Counted from the stretch's first letter, positions 35,007-45,077 are shown. The stretch is 64,000 nt of DNA from a gamma proteobacterium L18 (GCA_000497835.1 KI547164.1:262161-326160); one strand, 5' to 3'. A program made the numbers and translations. Notes: generated from the letters alone by a model not told the origin.

Positions 35007-36119
35007 TCAATAATCGGATAAGTCCGCCAGCGGATGGCGGCCTTCCCAGGCCTTGCTGAAATGGGCCTGCACCACCGCCGGTGGCACAGCCGCCACGTCC
35101 GGCCAGTGCCAGCGCGGGGTCTGGTCCTTGTCGATCAGCCGGGCGCGCACCCCCTCACTGAACTCGGGATGACGACAGCAGTTCAGGCTCAGGGTGTATT
35201 CCATCTGGAACACCTGCGCCAGCGACAGATGCCGCGCCCGCACGATCTGCTCCCACACCAGGTGCGCCGTCAACGGGCACCCTTCGCCCAGCGTGTGTGC
35301 AGCCTTGGCGAACAGCGCATCGTCACCGTGGCGCTGGTGCGCCAGGGCCCGCCAGGCGCCGGCCACGTCGCTGACATCCAGCAGCCTGTCGATCTGTGCC
35401 CGGCGCGGCAGCCACTGGGCTTCGGGCAGCTGGCTGGCGGCTTCATGCTCCAGGGCCTTGAGCAGGCTATTGAGCTGCACGGAGGTCTGTTCCTGCCAAT
35501 TGAGCTGCAACAGGCCCTCGATCAGCGCCGGTTGCTGGTCGTCGCCCAAAAAGCGGTCGGCCAGGCCCAGGTCCAGGGCGTCACGGCCGTTGATGTGCGA
35601 GCCGGTCAGCCCCAGGAACAGGCCAAGCTTGCCTGGCAGGCGCGACAGGAACCAGCTGGCGCCCACGTCCGGGTACAGGCCGATACTGATTTCCGGCATG
35701 GCCAGGCGGCTGCTGGGGGTGACGATGCGAATATTGGCACCTTGCAGCAGGCCCAGACCACCGCCCAGCACGTAGCCATGCCCCCAGCAGATCAGCGGCT
35801 TGGGAAAGGTATGCAGGCGGTAGTCCAGGCGGTATTCGCCGGCGAAGAACTTCGCGGCCAGCGGCGGCACTTCACCAGGGTGGGCGCGACAGGCCTGCAC
35901 CAGGCTGCGCACATCGCCGCCGGCGCAGAAGGCCTTGGCGCCGCTGCCGCGCAGCAGTACGCAAACGATCTGGTCGTCCTGTTCCCAGCGCTCCAGTTGG
36001 TCGTTGAGGGCCTCGACCATGGGCAGCGACAACGCGTTGAGGGATTTTTCGGCGTCCAGGGTGGCAACGCCAATACGGGCGCCATCGACACCGACAAGCT
36101 CTTCGAATTGCAGATTCAT
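35007..36119 (-). CDS. 3-hydroxyisobutyryl-CoA hydrolase / enoyl-CoA hydratase family protein
   Basis: A 370-residue crotonase-fold enzyme, longer than ordinary hydratases. 'KAFCAGGDVRSLVQACRAHP' is the oxyanion-hole region with the extra acidic turn typical of 3-hydroxyisobutyryl-CoA hydrolases, and 'MPEISIGLYPDVGASWFLSR' carries the Glu/Asp catalytic motif. The extended C-terminal region ('EYTLSLNCCRHPEFSEGVRA') is also characteristic. This enzyme acts in valine breakdown. No other valine genes adjoin it. Confidence 0.85.
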   Translation of the reverse strand: MNLQFEELVGVDGARIGVATLDAEKSLNALSLPMVEALNDQLERWEQDDQIVCVLLRGSGAKAFCAGGDVRSLVQACRAHPGEVPPLAAKFFAGEYRLDYRLHTFPKPLICWGHGYVLGGGLGLLQGANIRIVTPSSRLAMPEISIGLYPDVGASWFLSRLPGKLGLFLGLTGSHINGRDALDLGLADRFLGDDQQPALIEGLLQLNWQEQTSVQLNSLLKALEHEAASQLPEAQWLPRRAQIDRLLDVSDVAGAWRALAHQRHGDDALFAKAAHTLGEGCPLTAHLVWEQIVRARHLSLAQVFQMEYTLSLNCCRHPEFSEGVRARLIDKDQTPRWHWPDVAAVPPAVVQAHFSKAWEGRHPLADLSDY

Positions 36120-36266
36120 CCTGACCTCTTGGGTGACGCGAGTTGGGCAGTGGTTGAACAAGCAGTATGGCCTGCACCCGGCTTCCCGTCAGTCTTCTGT
36201 CACATCGATTGACAATCGGGGTGGGCTTTCCTAACGTCCGCCCCATTGTTTGCCAGGCACCGCCCC

Positions 36267-36959
36267 ATGACCTCCGACGACCGCATCAAACTCGAACCCA
36301 GCTGGAAGCACGCCTTGCGCGCCGAATTCGACCAGCCGTACATGGCCCAATTGCGTGAATTCCTGCGCCAGGAACACGCCGCCGGCAAGGAAATCTACCC
36401 GCCGGGCCCGTTGATTTTCAATGCGCTGAACCTGACCCCGCTGGAGCAGGTAAAAGTAGTGATCCTCGGCCAGGACCCGTATCACGGTCCTGGCCAGGCC
36501 CATGGCCTGTGCTTCTCGGTGCAGCCGGGCATCGCCACGCCGCCGTCGCTGGTCAACATCTACAAGGAGCTCAAGCGCGACCTGAACATCGACATCGCCC
36601 CCCACGGCTGCCTGCAGCACTGGGCCGAGCAGGGCGTGTTGCTGCTCAACACCACCATGACCGTGGAGCGCGCCAACGCGGCGTCCCATGCCAAGAAGGG
36701 CTGGGAGCCGTTCACTGACCGCATCATCCAGACCGTCAGCGAGCAGCAGCCCAGCGTGGTGTTCCTGCTGTGGGGCGCCCATGCGCAGAGCAAGCAGAAG
36801 CTGATCGACAGCAGCAAGCACCTGGTGCTGACCTCGGTGCATCCATCGCCGCTGTCGGCGTATCGCGGGTTTATTGGCAATGGCCATTTCAGCCGTACCA
36901 ACAAGTTTCTGCAGCAGAGCGGCCTGACGCCGATCGACTGGCAGTTGCCGCCCGTGTGA
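36267..36959 (+). CDS. ung: Uracil-DNA glycosylase
   Basis: A 230-residue family-1 UDG. The water-activating motif is '[20 protein letters not shown]' (catalytic Asp about 63) and the base-flipping loop is '[11 protein letters not shown]'. It removes uracil from DNA to start base-excision repair. Length and motifs are normal. Confidence 0.97.
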   Translation: MTSDDRIKLEPSWKHALRAEFDQPYMAQLREFLRQEHAAGKEIYPPGPLIFNALNLTPLEQVKVVILGQDPYHGPGQAHGLCFSVQPGIATPPSLVNIYKELKRDLNIDIAPHGCLQHWAEQGVLLLNTTMTVERANAASHAKKGWEPFTDRIIQTVSEQQPSVVFLLWGAHAQSKQKLIDSSKHLVLTSVHPSPLSAYRGFIGNGHFSRTNKFLQQSGLTPIDWQLPPV

Positions 36960-36962
36960 CGT

Positions 36963-37022
36963 CATCGCGGCCAAGGCCGGCTCCTACCACGGACGGTGTA
37001 GGAGCCGGCCTTGGCCGCGATG
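36963..37022. repeat. REP palindrome
   Basis: Perfect arms CATCGCGGCCAAGGCCGGCT and the complement ending CCGCGATG, between the convergent ung and tctA genes. Confidence 0.85.
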
Positions 37023-37035
37023 CAGGCAACGCGGT

Positions 37036-38538
37036 CTAGGCTACAGCCGACACCGCGCGACGCCGCCACAACCGCACCAACGGCAGCATCAGCATGATCG
37101 CCGTCAGCCCCCACACCCCCGCCGTGATTGGGCTGGACCACAGGATATCCAGCGCGCCGTTGGAGATCGACAGCGCCCGGCGCAGGTTCTGCTCCATCAA
37201 CCCACCCAGAATGAACCCCAGCAACACCGGCGACAGCGGAAAGTCCAGCTTGCGCAGGATGTAGCCGAAGATACCGATGCCCACCATCAGGAACAGGTCG
37301 AAGGTGGTGGCGTGCACCGCGTACACACCGATACCGGTGATGATGGCGATCACCGGCACCAGCGCCCAGTTGGGCACCGACAGGATGCGCGTGAAAATGC
37401 GGATCATCGGGATGTTGAGGATCACCAGCATCACGTTGGCGATGAACAGCGAGGCGATCAGCCCCCAGACAATGTCCGGCTGTTGCTGGAACAGCAGTGG
37501 CCCGGGGGTGATGTTGTACAGCGACAACGCGCCGATCATCACCGCCGTAGTGCCGGAGCCGGGCACGCCCAGGGTCAGCATCGGTACCAGGGCGCCGCAG
37601 GCCGAGGCCCCGATGGCGGTTTCCGGCGCGGCCAGGCCGCGCTTGTCGCCTTGGCCGAAGGTGCCGCTGGCCCCGGCCATGCGCTTCTCGGTCATGTACG
37701 CCACGGCGCTGGCCAGGGTGGCGCCGGCGCCGGGCAGTACGCCCATGATGAAGCCCAGCAGGCCGCAACGCAGGTTGACCACGAACACTGAGGCCGCTTC
37801 CTTGACGTTGAACATCATGCGCCCGGTGGCCTTCACCGCTTCCTGGCCACGGTGGGTTTTTTCCAGCAACAGCAGAATCTCGCTGATGGAGAACAGGCCC
37901 AGCACCAGCACCACGAACTGGATGCCGTCGGCCAGGTGCACGTTGTCACCGGTGAAACGGTACACACCGCTGTTGGCGTCGATGCCGATGCTGGATAGGA
38001 ACAGACCGATCAGCGCGGCGACGAAGGTCTTCAGTGGCCGATTGCCGGCCATGCCGCCCAGGCAGACGATGGCGAACACCATCAGCACGAAGTACTCCGC
38101 CGGGCCGAAGGCGATCGCCCATTTGGCCAGCAGCGGCGCGAACAGCACCATGCCGCAGGTGGCGATGAAGGCACCGATGAACGAGCTCCAGGCTGACAGC
38201 GACAGCGCCACCCCGGCCAGGCCCTGGCGGGCCATGGGGTAACCGTCCAGGGTGGTCATCACGGTGGAGGCTTCGCCGGGGATGTTGAGCAGGATCGAGC
38301 TGATGCGCCCGCCGTACTCGCAGCCCAGGTACACCGCTGCCAGCAGGATCAGCGCCGACTCGGGCGGCAGGCCCAGGGCAAAGGCGATGGGGATCAGCAG
38401 CGCCACGCCATTGATCGGCCCCAGGCCGGGCAGCAGGCCGACGACGGTGCCGATCAGCGTGCCGCACAAGGCGGTGACCAGGTTATAGGGGCTCAGGGCC
38501 ACGCCGAAGCCCTGGCCCAGATAGCTGAAAGTATCCAT
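37036..38538 (-). CDS. tctA: Tripartite tricarboxylate transporter, large membrane subunit TctA
   Basis: A 500-residue membrane protein with about 12 helices. The N-terminal 'GTLIGTVVGLLPGLGPINGV' and the internal 'GFIMGVLPGAGATLASAVAY' are the two duplicated TctA signature motifs. With TctB and TctC it forms a binding-protein-dependent, ion-driven transporter for citrate or related carboxylates. It is the last gene of tctCBA, starting 2 bp after tctB. Confidence 0.93.
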   Translation of the reverse strand: MDTFSYLGQGFGVALSPYNLVTALCGTLIGTVVGLLPGLGPINGVALLIPIAFALGLPPESALILLAAVYLGCEYGGRISSILLNIPGEASTVMTTLDGYPMARQGLAGVALSLSAWSSFIGAFIATCGMVLFAPLLAKWAIAFGPAEYFVLMVFAIVCLGGMAGNRPLKTFVAALIGLFLSSIGIDANSGVYRFTGDNVHLADGIQFVVLVLGLFSISEILLLLEKTHRGQEAVKATGRMMFNVKEAASVFVVNLRCGLLGFIMGVLPGAGATLASAVAYMTEKRMAGASGTFGQGDKRGLAAPETAIGASACGALVPMLTLGVPGSGTTAVMIGALSLYNITPGPLLFQQQPDIVWGLIASLFIANVMLVILNIPMIRIFTRILSVPNWALVPVIAIITGIGVYAVHATTFDLFLMVGIGIFGYILRKLDFPLSPVLLGFILGGLMEQNLRRALSISNGALDILWSSPITAGVWGLTAIMLMLPLVRLWRRRAVSAVA

Positions 38539-38540
38539 GT

Positions 38541-38999
38541 TCAGTTCTCCAGAAAGGCCAGCAGGCCCAGGGGCAGAGGCACGTCCATGGCCTTGTCGAA
38601 CAGCAGGTACAGGCCGACGCTGAGCAGGCTGATGACCACCGCACCGGGCAGCCAGCGCCCGCCGTACAGCCGGGCCATGGGTATGCCTGCCAATAGGCTG
38701 GCGGGGATGAATCCCAGGCTTTCGAAGGTGCCGGCGAACACCAGCAACAGCACCACGCAGGCGCCGATCTTGCCCAGGGTGGCGCGGTCCAGCGGTGGCT
38801 CTTCGTCACTGTGGGGGATGGCGCTGGGGCGGATGCTCATGTACGCAAGGGCTGCGGCCATCAGGCCCAGCATCAGCAGCGGGTAGGCGCGAGGGCCCAC
38901 CGGTTCGTAGGAAAACGCTGCCTGGTAAGGCCAGGCCATTACCGCCAGGGCGGCGCAGGCCAGCAGCAAGGCCAGGGTGAACAGTCGTTGCACAACCAT
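38541..38999 (-). CDS. tctB: Tripartite tricarboxylate transporter, small membrane subunit TctB
   Basis: A 152-residue hydrophobic protein with four likely helices, beginning 'LFTLALLLACAALAVMAWPY'. It reads as the small membrane subunit family and lies exactly between the binding protein and TctA genes. Sequence in this family is weakly conserved, so the call relies partly on context. Confidence 0.85.
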   Translation of the reverse strand: MVVQRLFTLALLLACAALAVMAWPYQAAFSYEPVGPRAYPLLMLGLMAAALAYMSIRPSAIPHSDEEPPLDRATLGKIGACVVLLLVFAGTFESLGFIPASLLAGIPMARLYGGRWLPGAVVISLLSVGLYLLFDKAMDVPLPLGLLAFLEN

Positions 39000-39019
39000 G
39001 GTCGGAACTCCTTGTCAGG

Positions 39020-40009
39020 TTACTGGATCAGGCCGAATTCCTTGGCCAGGGCCTTGTACTCGGTGACCTGTTTCTTGACGTAGGTGTCCAGCTCGGCCCC
39101 GGTCATGGCGAATGGGAACAGCGAGCGCTGGGTGCGCAGGGTGGCGAAGTCTTCGGAGGCCAGCAGCTTGTCGAACGCGGCCTTCCACCAGTCGTAGTCG
39201 GCGTCGCTCACCTTTGGCCCCAGGTAAAAGCCGCGCACCACGGGCCAGACAATGTCGTAGCCCTGCTCGCGGGCCGTGGGGATATCTTTCATTTCCGGGT
39301 CGTCGATGCGCTTGTCGGCGAACACCGCCAGCATGCGCATGTCGCCGCTGAGGATGTGCGGCATGGAATCGGAAATGTCGGTACTGCCCACCTGGATATG
39401 CCCGCCGAGCAGCGCCGTGGCGATTTCACCGCCGCCTTCCAGCGCCACATAGCGCAGTTCGCGCGGGTTGATGCCGGCCGCCTTGGCAATCAGCGCGGTC
39501 TGCATCCAGTCTTGGCTACCCACTGTGCCGCTGGCGCCGATGACCACCTTGCTGGGGTCTTTCTTCAGCGCTTGCACCAGGTCATCGAGGTTCTTGTAGG
39601 GTGAATCGTTTTTCACCGCGATGGCGCCGTAGCTGGTGCCAACCGCTGCCAGCCAGCGCACCGCGTGCTCGTCGAAGCGGCCAAACTTGCCCTGGGCCAG
39701 GTTGAGCAGCGAGCCGCTGGACCAGGCCACCAGTGAACCGCCATCGGCCGGCCGCTGGGCGACCACCGCGTTGTAGGCCACCGCGCCGACGCCGCCGGGC
39801 ATATAGGTGACGCGCATGGGTTTGCTGAGGATTTTCTCGTTGACCAAGGCGCTTTGCACCAGCTTGCAGGTCAGGTCGAAGCCGCCACCGGGGGAGGCGG
39901 GGGCGATGCATTCCGGGCGTTTGGGCTCGGCGGCGAAGGCTACTTGGGAGAGGGTCAGGCAACTGGCGGCCAACGCCAGGGCAAAGACCGGCAAGCGGAT
40001 CGATAGCAT
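39020..40009 (-). CDS. tctC: Tripartite tricarboxylate transporter periplasmic binding protein TctC
   Basis: A 329-residue secreted binding protein. The Sec signal is 'PVFALALAASCLTLSQVAFA'. The mature part has the family's 'PASPGGGFDLTCKLVQSALV' and 'GGVGAVAYNAVVAQRPADGG'. It binds a carboxylate and hands it to TctAB. Two in-frame ATGs compete; the downstream one at 40009 has GGAG six bases before it and gives a clean signal peptide, so I chose it. The divergent two-component genes probably control it. Confidence 0.9.
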   Translation of the reverse strand: MLSIRLPVFALALAASCLTLSQVAFAAEPKRPECIAPASPGGGFDLTCKLVQSALVNEKILSKPMRVTYMPGGVGAVAYNAVVAQRPADGGSLVAWSSGSLLNLAQGKFGRFDEHAVRWLAAVGTSYGAIAVKNDSPYKNLDDLVQALKKDPSKVVIGASGTVGSQDWMQTALIAKAAGINPRELRYVALEGGGEIATALLGGHIQVGSTDISDSMPHILSGDMRMLAVFADKRIDDPEMKDIPTAREQGYDIVWPVVRGFYLGPKVSDADYDWWKAAFDKLLASEDFATLRTQRSLFPFAMTGAELDTYVKKQVTEYKALAKEFGLIQ

Positions 40010-40206
40010 GGGTAACTCCATTTTATTGTTCTTGTTCTGGTGAAAACGCATCGTGGCGTTTTTCGGGGCAGCATCGTGGGTATGGACCTGCCGTGGGGTG
40101 ATCCTAGGTCAGCAACCTTTCGCTAACCTTTCAAGCGAAAATTGGGTTTTGGGGGGATTTTTGAGGGGTACACTTGGGGGGCTTGGCTTGAGGTTTTTGG
40201 CGTTCT

Positions 40207-40432
40207 TGAGATCGAGCGCCGTCCGCACGGCGCTTCCCGGGCAGAGCCCGGTCCTGCATCTGTTTCGGGCCAGTTATGTCTGTAATACCACCTGGTCCGC
40301 CTTGTTTTTTCACTGCAGACTCATAGTGAACCAACAAGGCGGTCGTGGTGATCTCGCTGACATAACTGGCCCGAAACAGATGTAGGACCGGGCTGTGCCC
40401 GGGAAGCGCCGCGCGGGCGGCGCTCGATCTCA
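40207..40432. repeat. Long composite inverted repeat (copy 1)
   Basis: Two arms of about 90 bases (left 40207-40305, right 40334-40432) are near complements. They contain, in order, GAGATCGAGCGCCG, a GCGCTTCCCGGGCAGAGCCC palindrome, GTTTCGGGCCAGTTATGTCT and a 'ggtccgccttgtt' block. The same blocks in the same order occur at 53817-54137. The 490-bp gap between tctC and tctD holds this structure and no gene, so it sits in their control region. Confidence 0.85.
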
Positions 40433-40497
40433 AATACACCACAAAAACAAAGCCAGCCACCCCAAAGCCCCCAAAACCAAAAAAAGAGCCCCCCAAA

Positions 40498-41169
40498 ATG
40501 CGCGTGCTACTTGCCGAAGACCACCTCCCCCTCGCCGAAAGCGTCGCCCAGGCGCTCAAAAACAGCGGCCTGACGGTAGACGTGCTGCAGGATGGCGTAG
40601 CCGCCGACCTGGCACTGACCAGCGAAGACTACGCGTTGGCGATCCTTGACGTGGGCCTGCCGCGCATGGACGGCTTTGAAGTGCTGGCGCGCCTGCGCGG
40701 GCGGGGCAAGCACCTGCCGGTGCTGATGCTGACCGCCCGCAGCGATGTCAAGGACCGCGTCCACGGGCTCAACCTGGGTGCCGATGACTACCTGGCCAAG
40801 CCCTTCGAACTCACCGAGCTGGAAGCACGGGTCAAGGCCCTGCTGCGCCGCAGCGTGCTGGGCGGCGAGCGTCAGCAGCGCTGCGGGGCGTTGGTCTATG
40901 ACCTGGACACCCGGCGCTTCACCCTGGCCGATGAGTTGCTGGTGCTGACCTCTCGCGAGCAGGCCGTTCTTGAAGCCCTGATTGCCCGCCCGGGGCGGGT
41001 GATGAGCAAGGAGCAGGTCGCCGCCCAGGTGTTCGGCCTGGACGAGGAAGCCAGCGCTGACGCCATCGAGATCTACGTGCACCGCCTGCGCAAGAAGCTC
41101 GATGGCCAGGCCGTGGCCATTGTCACTTTCCGCGGCCTGGGCTACCTGCTCGAGAGCCGCGATGCGTAA
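40498..41169 (+). CDS. tctD: OmpR-family response regulator (TctD-like)
   Basis: A 223-residue regulator. The receiver has acidic residues at 'MRVLLAEDHLPLAES' and the phospho-Asp in 'LAILDVGLPRMDGFEVL' (about residue 51). The winged-helix output domain ends with 'IEIYVHRLRKKLDGQAVAIV' and 'FRGLGYLLES'. It diverges from tctCBA, the usual TctDE arrangement. Its last codons overlap the sensor gene by 8 bp. Confidence 0.88.
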   Translation: MRVLLAEDHLPLAESVAQALKNSGLTVDVLQDGVAADLALTSEDYALAILDVGLPRMDGFEVLARLRGRGKHLPVLMLTARSDVKDRVHGLNLGADDYLAKPFELTELEARVKALLRRSVLGGERQQRCGALVYDLDTRRFTLADELLVLTSREQAVLEALIARPGRVMSKEQVAAQVFGLDEEASADAIEIYVHRLRKKLDGQAVAIVTFRGLGYLLESRDA

Positions 41170-42550
41170 CCTGCCCAGCCTGCGCGGCCGCCTGCTGTGG
41201 AACCTGGCGCTGTTGCTGGTGGTACTGATGCTGGCCAGCGGCCTGAGTGCTTACTGGAATGGCCGCGAGGCCGCCGATACCGCCTACGACCGCACACTGC
41301 TGGCCTCGGCGCGCACCATCGCCGCCGGCCTGTCCCAGCGCGACGGTACCCTGAGCGCCGATGTGCCCTATGTGGCGCTGGATACGTTCGCCTATGACAG
41401 TGCCGGGCGCATTTACTACCAGGTCAACGACATTCACCAGCAACTGATCTCCGGTTACGAAAACCTGCCCGCTCCGCCCAAGGGCACGCCGCGCACCGAC
41501 GATTACCCGGCGCTGGCGCGGTTCTACAACGGCCGTTATCAGGGCCAGGATGTACGCGTGGTCAGCCTGCTCAAGGCAGTCAGCGAGCCGGACATGAACG
41601 GCATGGCCGAGATCCGCGTAGCCGAAACCGAGGAAGCGCGCATCCGCATGGCCCGCAGCCTGATGGCCGACACCTTGCTGCGCCTTGGCATGCTGGGGCT
41701 GGGCGCGCTGATGCTGGTGTGGTTCGCGGTCAGCGCCGCGCTGCGCCCGCTGGAGCGCCTGCGTGCCGAAGTGGAAGCACGCCAGCCCGATGACCTGCGG
41801 CCGTTGCCGGTGGTCAGCGTGCAGCATGAGTTGGTGCCATTGGTGCTGTCGCTCAACCATTTCACCGAGCGCCTGCGCGCGCAGTTCGAGCGCCAGGCGC
41901 AGTTCATCGCCGACGCTGCCCATGAGCTGCGCACGCCGTTGGCGGCGCTCAAGGCACGCATCGCCCTGGGCCTGCGCGCCGAGCAGGGCGAGGTGTGGCG
42001 CCACACCCTGGATGCCGCAGGGCAAGACGCCGATCGCCTGACCCACCTGGCCAATCAGTTGCTGTCCCTGGCCCGCGTCGAGAACGGCGCCCGGGCCATT
42101 GCCGAAGGCGGTGCCCAGCGCCTGGACCTGAGCCAATTGGCCCGCGAGCTGGGCATGGCCATGGCGCCCCTGGCCCATGCCCGCGGCGTGGCACTGGCGC
42201 TGGAAGCCGACCAGCCGGTGTGGCTGCGCGGCGAGCCGACCTTGCTCAACGAACTGCTGAGCAACCTGCTGGACAACGCCTTGGCCCATACGCCGGCCGG
42301 GGGCAACGTGATCATGCGCGTCAGCGCCCCGGCGATACTGGAAGTGGAGGATGATGGCCCGGGCATCCCTCTGGGCGAACGCGATCGCGTGTTCGAACGC
42401 TTCTACCGGCGCAGCACCAAGGGCGCCGGGCTGGGCCTGGCCATCGTCGGTGAAATCTGCAAGGCGCACCTGGCGCAGATCAGCCTGCACGATGGCGCGC
42501 AGACCGGGTTGAAGGTGCGGGTCAGTTTTGTGGCTGATCCGGTGTCATAG
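41162..42550 (+). CDS. tctE: Sensor histidine kinase (TctE-like)
   Basis: A 462-residue membrane kinase. Helix 1 ('LLWNLALLLVVLMLASGLSA'), a periplasmic domain of about 130 residues with 'YPALARFYNGRYQGQDVRVV', helix 2 ('LLRLGMLGLGALMLVWFAVS'), HAMP, the H-box 'DAAHELRTPLAAL', N-box 'NLLDNALAHTP' and G-boxes 'EDDGPGIP' and 'GAGLGLAIV'. The periplasmic region fits the TctE carboxylate-sensor group. The start is the ATG inside the tctD end. Confidence 0.87.
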   Translation: MRNLPSLRGRLLWNLALLLVVLMLASGLSAYWNGREAADTAYDRTLLASARTIAAGLSQRDGTLSADVPYVALDTFAYDSAGRIYYQVNDIHQQLISGYENLPAPPKGTPRTDDYPALARFYNGRYQGQDVRVVSLLKAVSEPDMNGMAEIRVAETEEARIRMARSLMADTLLRLGMLGLGALMLVWFAVSAALRPLERLRAEVEARQPDDLRPLPVVSVQHELVPLVLSLNHFTERLRAQFERQAQFIADAAHELRTPLAALKARIALGLRAEQGEVWRHTLDAAGQDADRLTHLANQLLSLARVENGARAIAEGGAQRLDLSQLARELGMAMAPLAHARGVALALEADQPVWLRGEPTLLNELLSNLLDNALAHTPAGGNVIMRVSAPAILEVEDDGPGIPLGERDRVFERFYRRSTKGAGLGLAIVGEICKAHLAQISLHDGAQTGLKVRVSFVADPVS

Positions 42551-42650
42551 GTGTGGTCTGTAGCAGCGGCCGTCAGGTCGCGTCACCGACGCCGCGCACT
42601 GGCTGACCCAATGCACAACCCCGGACGTAGCCTTCGGCAGCTACAGGACA

Positions 42651-42730
42651 GCGTCGCCTGCATCGCGGCCAAGGCCGGCTCCTACCACGGACGGGGTAGG
42701 AGCCGACTTTAGTCGCGATGCAGGCGGCGC
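42651..42730. repeat. REP palindrome
   Basis: Arms GCGTCGCCTGCATCGCGGCC and the complement ending GCAGGCGGCGC, between convergent genes. Confidence 0.85.
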
Positions 42731-42779
42731 AATTTCAAGACCGTGGCTGCTACAGGGACATGGCGTGCACGGTTGGACG

Positions 42780-43583
42780 CTACCGGAACATGCCCAGGGC
42801 CATATTGACCTCTGATGCCGGTATGGGCATTTCCTCACCCAGATTCAGGTGCTGATAGGCAGGCAGGTCGGGCAAGCGATGGTAGTCATGCTGGCGCACC
42901 AGGCGCGCTATCTGCACGACATCGGCGTAATCGACCTCGGGCGTGCGGCGCGCCAAGTCCAGATACTCCCCAGGCACCAGCACCAACGGCTGGGAAAACT
43001 CCCAGGCACTGAGAATCTTCCCCCCTAGCAGCGGGTGGATGCGTTCGATCACATGGTTCAGGCAGATCGGGTCGGACAGCAGTTCGTTGTGATCCTGGGC
43101 ATAGGTCAGAATGGGCAGTACGCCGATCTGGTGCACCAGGCCCGCCAGGGCCGCCTGGTCGGGCTTGAGCGAGGTGTGACGGCGGCACACTTCATAGCTC
43201 ACGCCTGCCACTTCCAGGCTCTGGCACCACACCTCGTGCATCTTGGCCTGCACCACCGGCGAGCGGGCATGGAAGATCTGCTCGATCACCAGGCCGATCG
43301 CCAGGTTGCTGCTGTAATTGATACCCAGGCGATTGATGGCGCCGTTGAGGTCGGTGATCTCTTGGGTGGCGCGCAGCATGGGGCTGTTCACCACCTTGAT
43401 CAAGCGCGCAGCCAGGGCCGGGTCGCGGCCGATGACCTTGCCAAGGCCGGGGACACTGATGTCCATGTCCTCGGCAGCTTCGCGGATGCGCAGGGCCACT
43501 TCGGGAAGCGTCGGCAGGACCAGGTCATCGTTTTCGATGGCTGCCAGCAGATGCCCTTGAACCATTTCGGCCAGTTCGCTCAT
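42780..43583 (-). CDS. HDOD-domain signalling protein
   Basis: A 267-residue single HDOD domain protein. 'LPTLPEVALRIREAAEDMDI' is the start of the domain, with 'LGKVIGRDPALAARLIKVVN' and 'LAGLVHQIGVLPILTY' following. HDOD proteins are degenerate HD-fold modules that work in bacterial signalling, often with c-di-GMP. There is no catalytic HD pair and no fused partner domain. It is monocistronic. Confidence 0.88.
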   Translation of the reverse strand: MSELAEMVQGHLLAAIENDDLVLPTLPEVALRIREAAEDMDISVPGLGKVIGRDPALAARLIKVVNSPMLRATQEITDLNGAINRLGINYSSNLAIGLVIEQIFHARSPVVQAKMHEVWCQSLEVAGVSYEVCRRHTSLKPDQAALAGLVHQIGVLPILTYAQDHNELLSDPICLNHVIERIHPLLGGKILSAWEFSQPLVLVPGEYLDLARRTPEVDYADVVQIARLVRQHDYHRLPDLPAYQHLNLGEEMPIPASEVNMALGMFR

Positions 43584-43630
43584 ATCGACTTCCAGGAACG
43601 CGGTCGCGGTGGTCGCCTGCCGGGGCAGGC

Positions 43631-44572
43631 TTAGCGTTGGATCTCGCGATCGCGATCCAGTTCGTAGGGCAGGTCGAGCAGGCTCAGGCGCGGGCCTTCC
43701 AGGCTGTCCAGGTGCAGGTTGCCGTCTTCCACGGCGTCGGCCTGCAGCACGGCCAGCAGTTCAATGCCCTGTTCGGCGCGGGCCGCCAGGGCCACTTCGC
43801 CAATGGCGCTGGCATGGGTAGGGGCAAACAGCGCGGTGCCAGGGGCGGGCAGCTGTTCGCCGGCCAGCGACAGGCGATACAGGCGGCGCTTGAGTTTGCC
43901 CAGGTATTGCATGCGCGCGACGATTTCCTGGCCGGTGTAGCAGCCTTTCTTGAAGCTGACGCCGCCAACGGCCTGCAGGTTAAGCATCTGCGGGATGAAG
44001 GATTCGCGGGTTTCGGGCATCACCTGGGCGATACCGGCGCGCACTTGGCCCAGCAACCAGGCATTCAGGTCCTGGGCGGCCAGGTGCTGTTGCAACTGCT
44101 GCTGTACCGCTTCGGCCTGTTCGGCAGGTACCCACAGCTCGGCGCGCTCGGGCGACACGCGTACGGCGACCAGTGCCTCATGACGGGCAGCGACGTTGCT
44201 GTCCTGGCCCAGTTCCAGACCCAGGGCCGTCAGTGCGGCCTGGCCGTTGACCAGCCCGAAGCGTACCCAGGCATCGCTTTCATCGGTGAGCTTGGACTTG
44301 GAGAACACCGCGTATTTCTTCAGGTCCGCCAGTTGCGGCTCGACCAGCTCGCGGGCCATGGCCAGCAGCACGCCGTCGCCTTGCAGCACAATGCGGAAGC
44401 TGGATTGCATGCGGCCCTTCTGGGTGCAGCGCGCGCCCAGGCTGGCGTAGTGCTCGTTGAGGTAGTTGATGTTGCAGGTCAGTTGACCCTGCAGAAACTT
44501 GCCGGCATCGGAGCCGCGGACGGCGAGAACACCTTCGTGGGACAGCACGCAGAAAAAAGCTGAATCGGCCAT
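43631..44572 (-). CDS. ygfZ: Folate-dependent Fe-S cluster protein YgfZ
   Basis: A 313-residue YgfZ/GcvT-fold protein. The diagnostic motif '[20 protein letters not shown]' (about residues 215-234) contains the Cys needed for function. YgfZ binds tetrahydrofolate and helps repair or assemble some Fe-S enzymes. It diverges from sdhE, a typical neighbour in Pseudomonas. The start giving [10 protein letters not shown] is preferred to an upstream one. Confidence 0.92.
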   Translation of the reverse strand: MADSAFFCVLSHEGVLAVRGSDAGKFLQGQLTCNINYLNEHYASLGARCTQKGRMQSSFRIVLQGDGVLLAMARELVEPQLADLKKYAVFSKSKLTDESDAWVRFGLVNGQAALTALGLELGQDSNVAARHEALVAVRVSPERAELWVPAEQAEAVQQQLQQHLAAQDLNAWLLGQVRAGIAQVMPETRESFIPQMLNLQAVGGVSFKKGCYTGQEIVARMQYLGKLKRRLYRLSLAGEQLPAPGTALFAPTHASAIGEVALAARAEQGIELLAVLQADAVEDGNLHLDSLEGPRLSLLDLPYELDRDREIQR

Positions 44573-44671
44573 GGGACATCGCAAAGGCAAAAAGACTGGT
44601 CCACATCATAGAGGGGTGGTGGGCAAATGGGTAGCTGACCATGGTTGTAGGGCTTTGGATTGTGGTGTGTG

Positions 44672-44738
44672 GTTCCCGGGCAGAGCCCGGTCCTACACCT
44701 TTCGCGGCAGTGTTGTAGGACCGGGCTTGCCCGGGAAA
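44672..44738. repeat. REP-type palindrome, 'TTCCCGGGCAGAGCCCGGTC' family
   Basis: Arms GTTCCCGGGCAGAGCCCGGT and the complement ending CCCGGGAA around an 18-base loop. Copies are at 58605-58704 and inside both long inverted repeats. It lies in the ygfZ-sdhE divergent gap. Confidence 0.85.
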
Positions 44739-44822
44739 AGGCCACCGCAATTTATAGACATGCGTCCAAGTGCCGCGCAGCGCCAGCCGCTGTATACTGC
44801 CCGCCTATTTGAGGAGCGCTCC

Positions 44823-45077
44823 ATGGTCGAAGATATTGAACTCAACCGGCTCTACTGGCATAGCCGCCGCGGCATGCTGGAGCTGGACGTCTTGCTGGTG
44901 CCTTTCGTCAAGGAGGTGTACCCCAGCCTCAATGACGTGGACCGCGAATGCTACCGCCGCCTGCTGGAATGTGAAGACCAGGACATGTTCGGCTGGTTCA
45001 TGGAGCGCACCGAATCCGAGGACCCGGAGCTGCAACGCATGGTCCGCATGATCCTGGATCGTGTCCAGCCCAAGTAA
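44823..45077 (+). CDS. sdhE: Succinate dehydrogenase assembly factor SdhE
   Basis: An 84-residue protein with the RGxxE flavinylation motif in '[18 protein letters not shown]' (about residues 15-18). SdhE (CptB, YgfY) promotes covalent FAD attachment to SdhA. 'GAGGAGC' precedes the ATG. It overlaps ygfX by 17 bp, the standard pair. Confidence 0.95.
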   Translation: MVEDIELNRLYWHSRRGMLELDVLLVPFVKEVYPSLNDVDRECYRRLLECEDQDMFGWFMERTESEDPELQRMVRMILDRVQPK

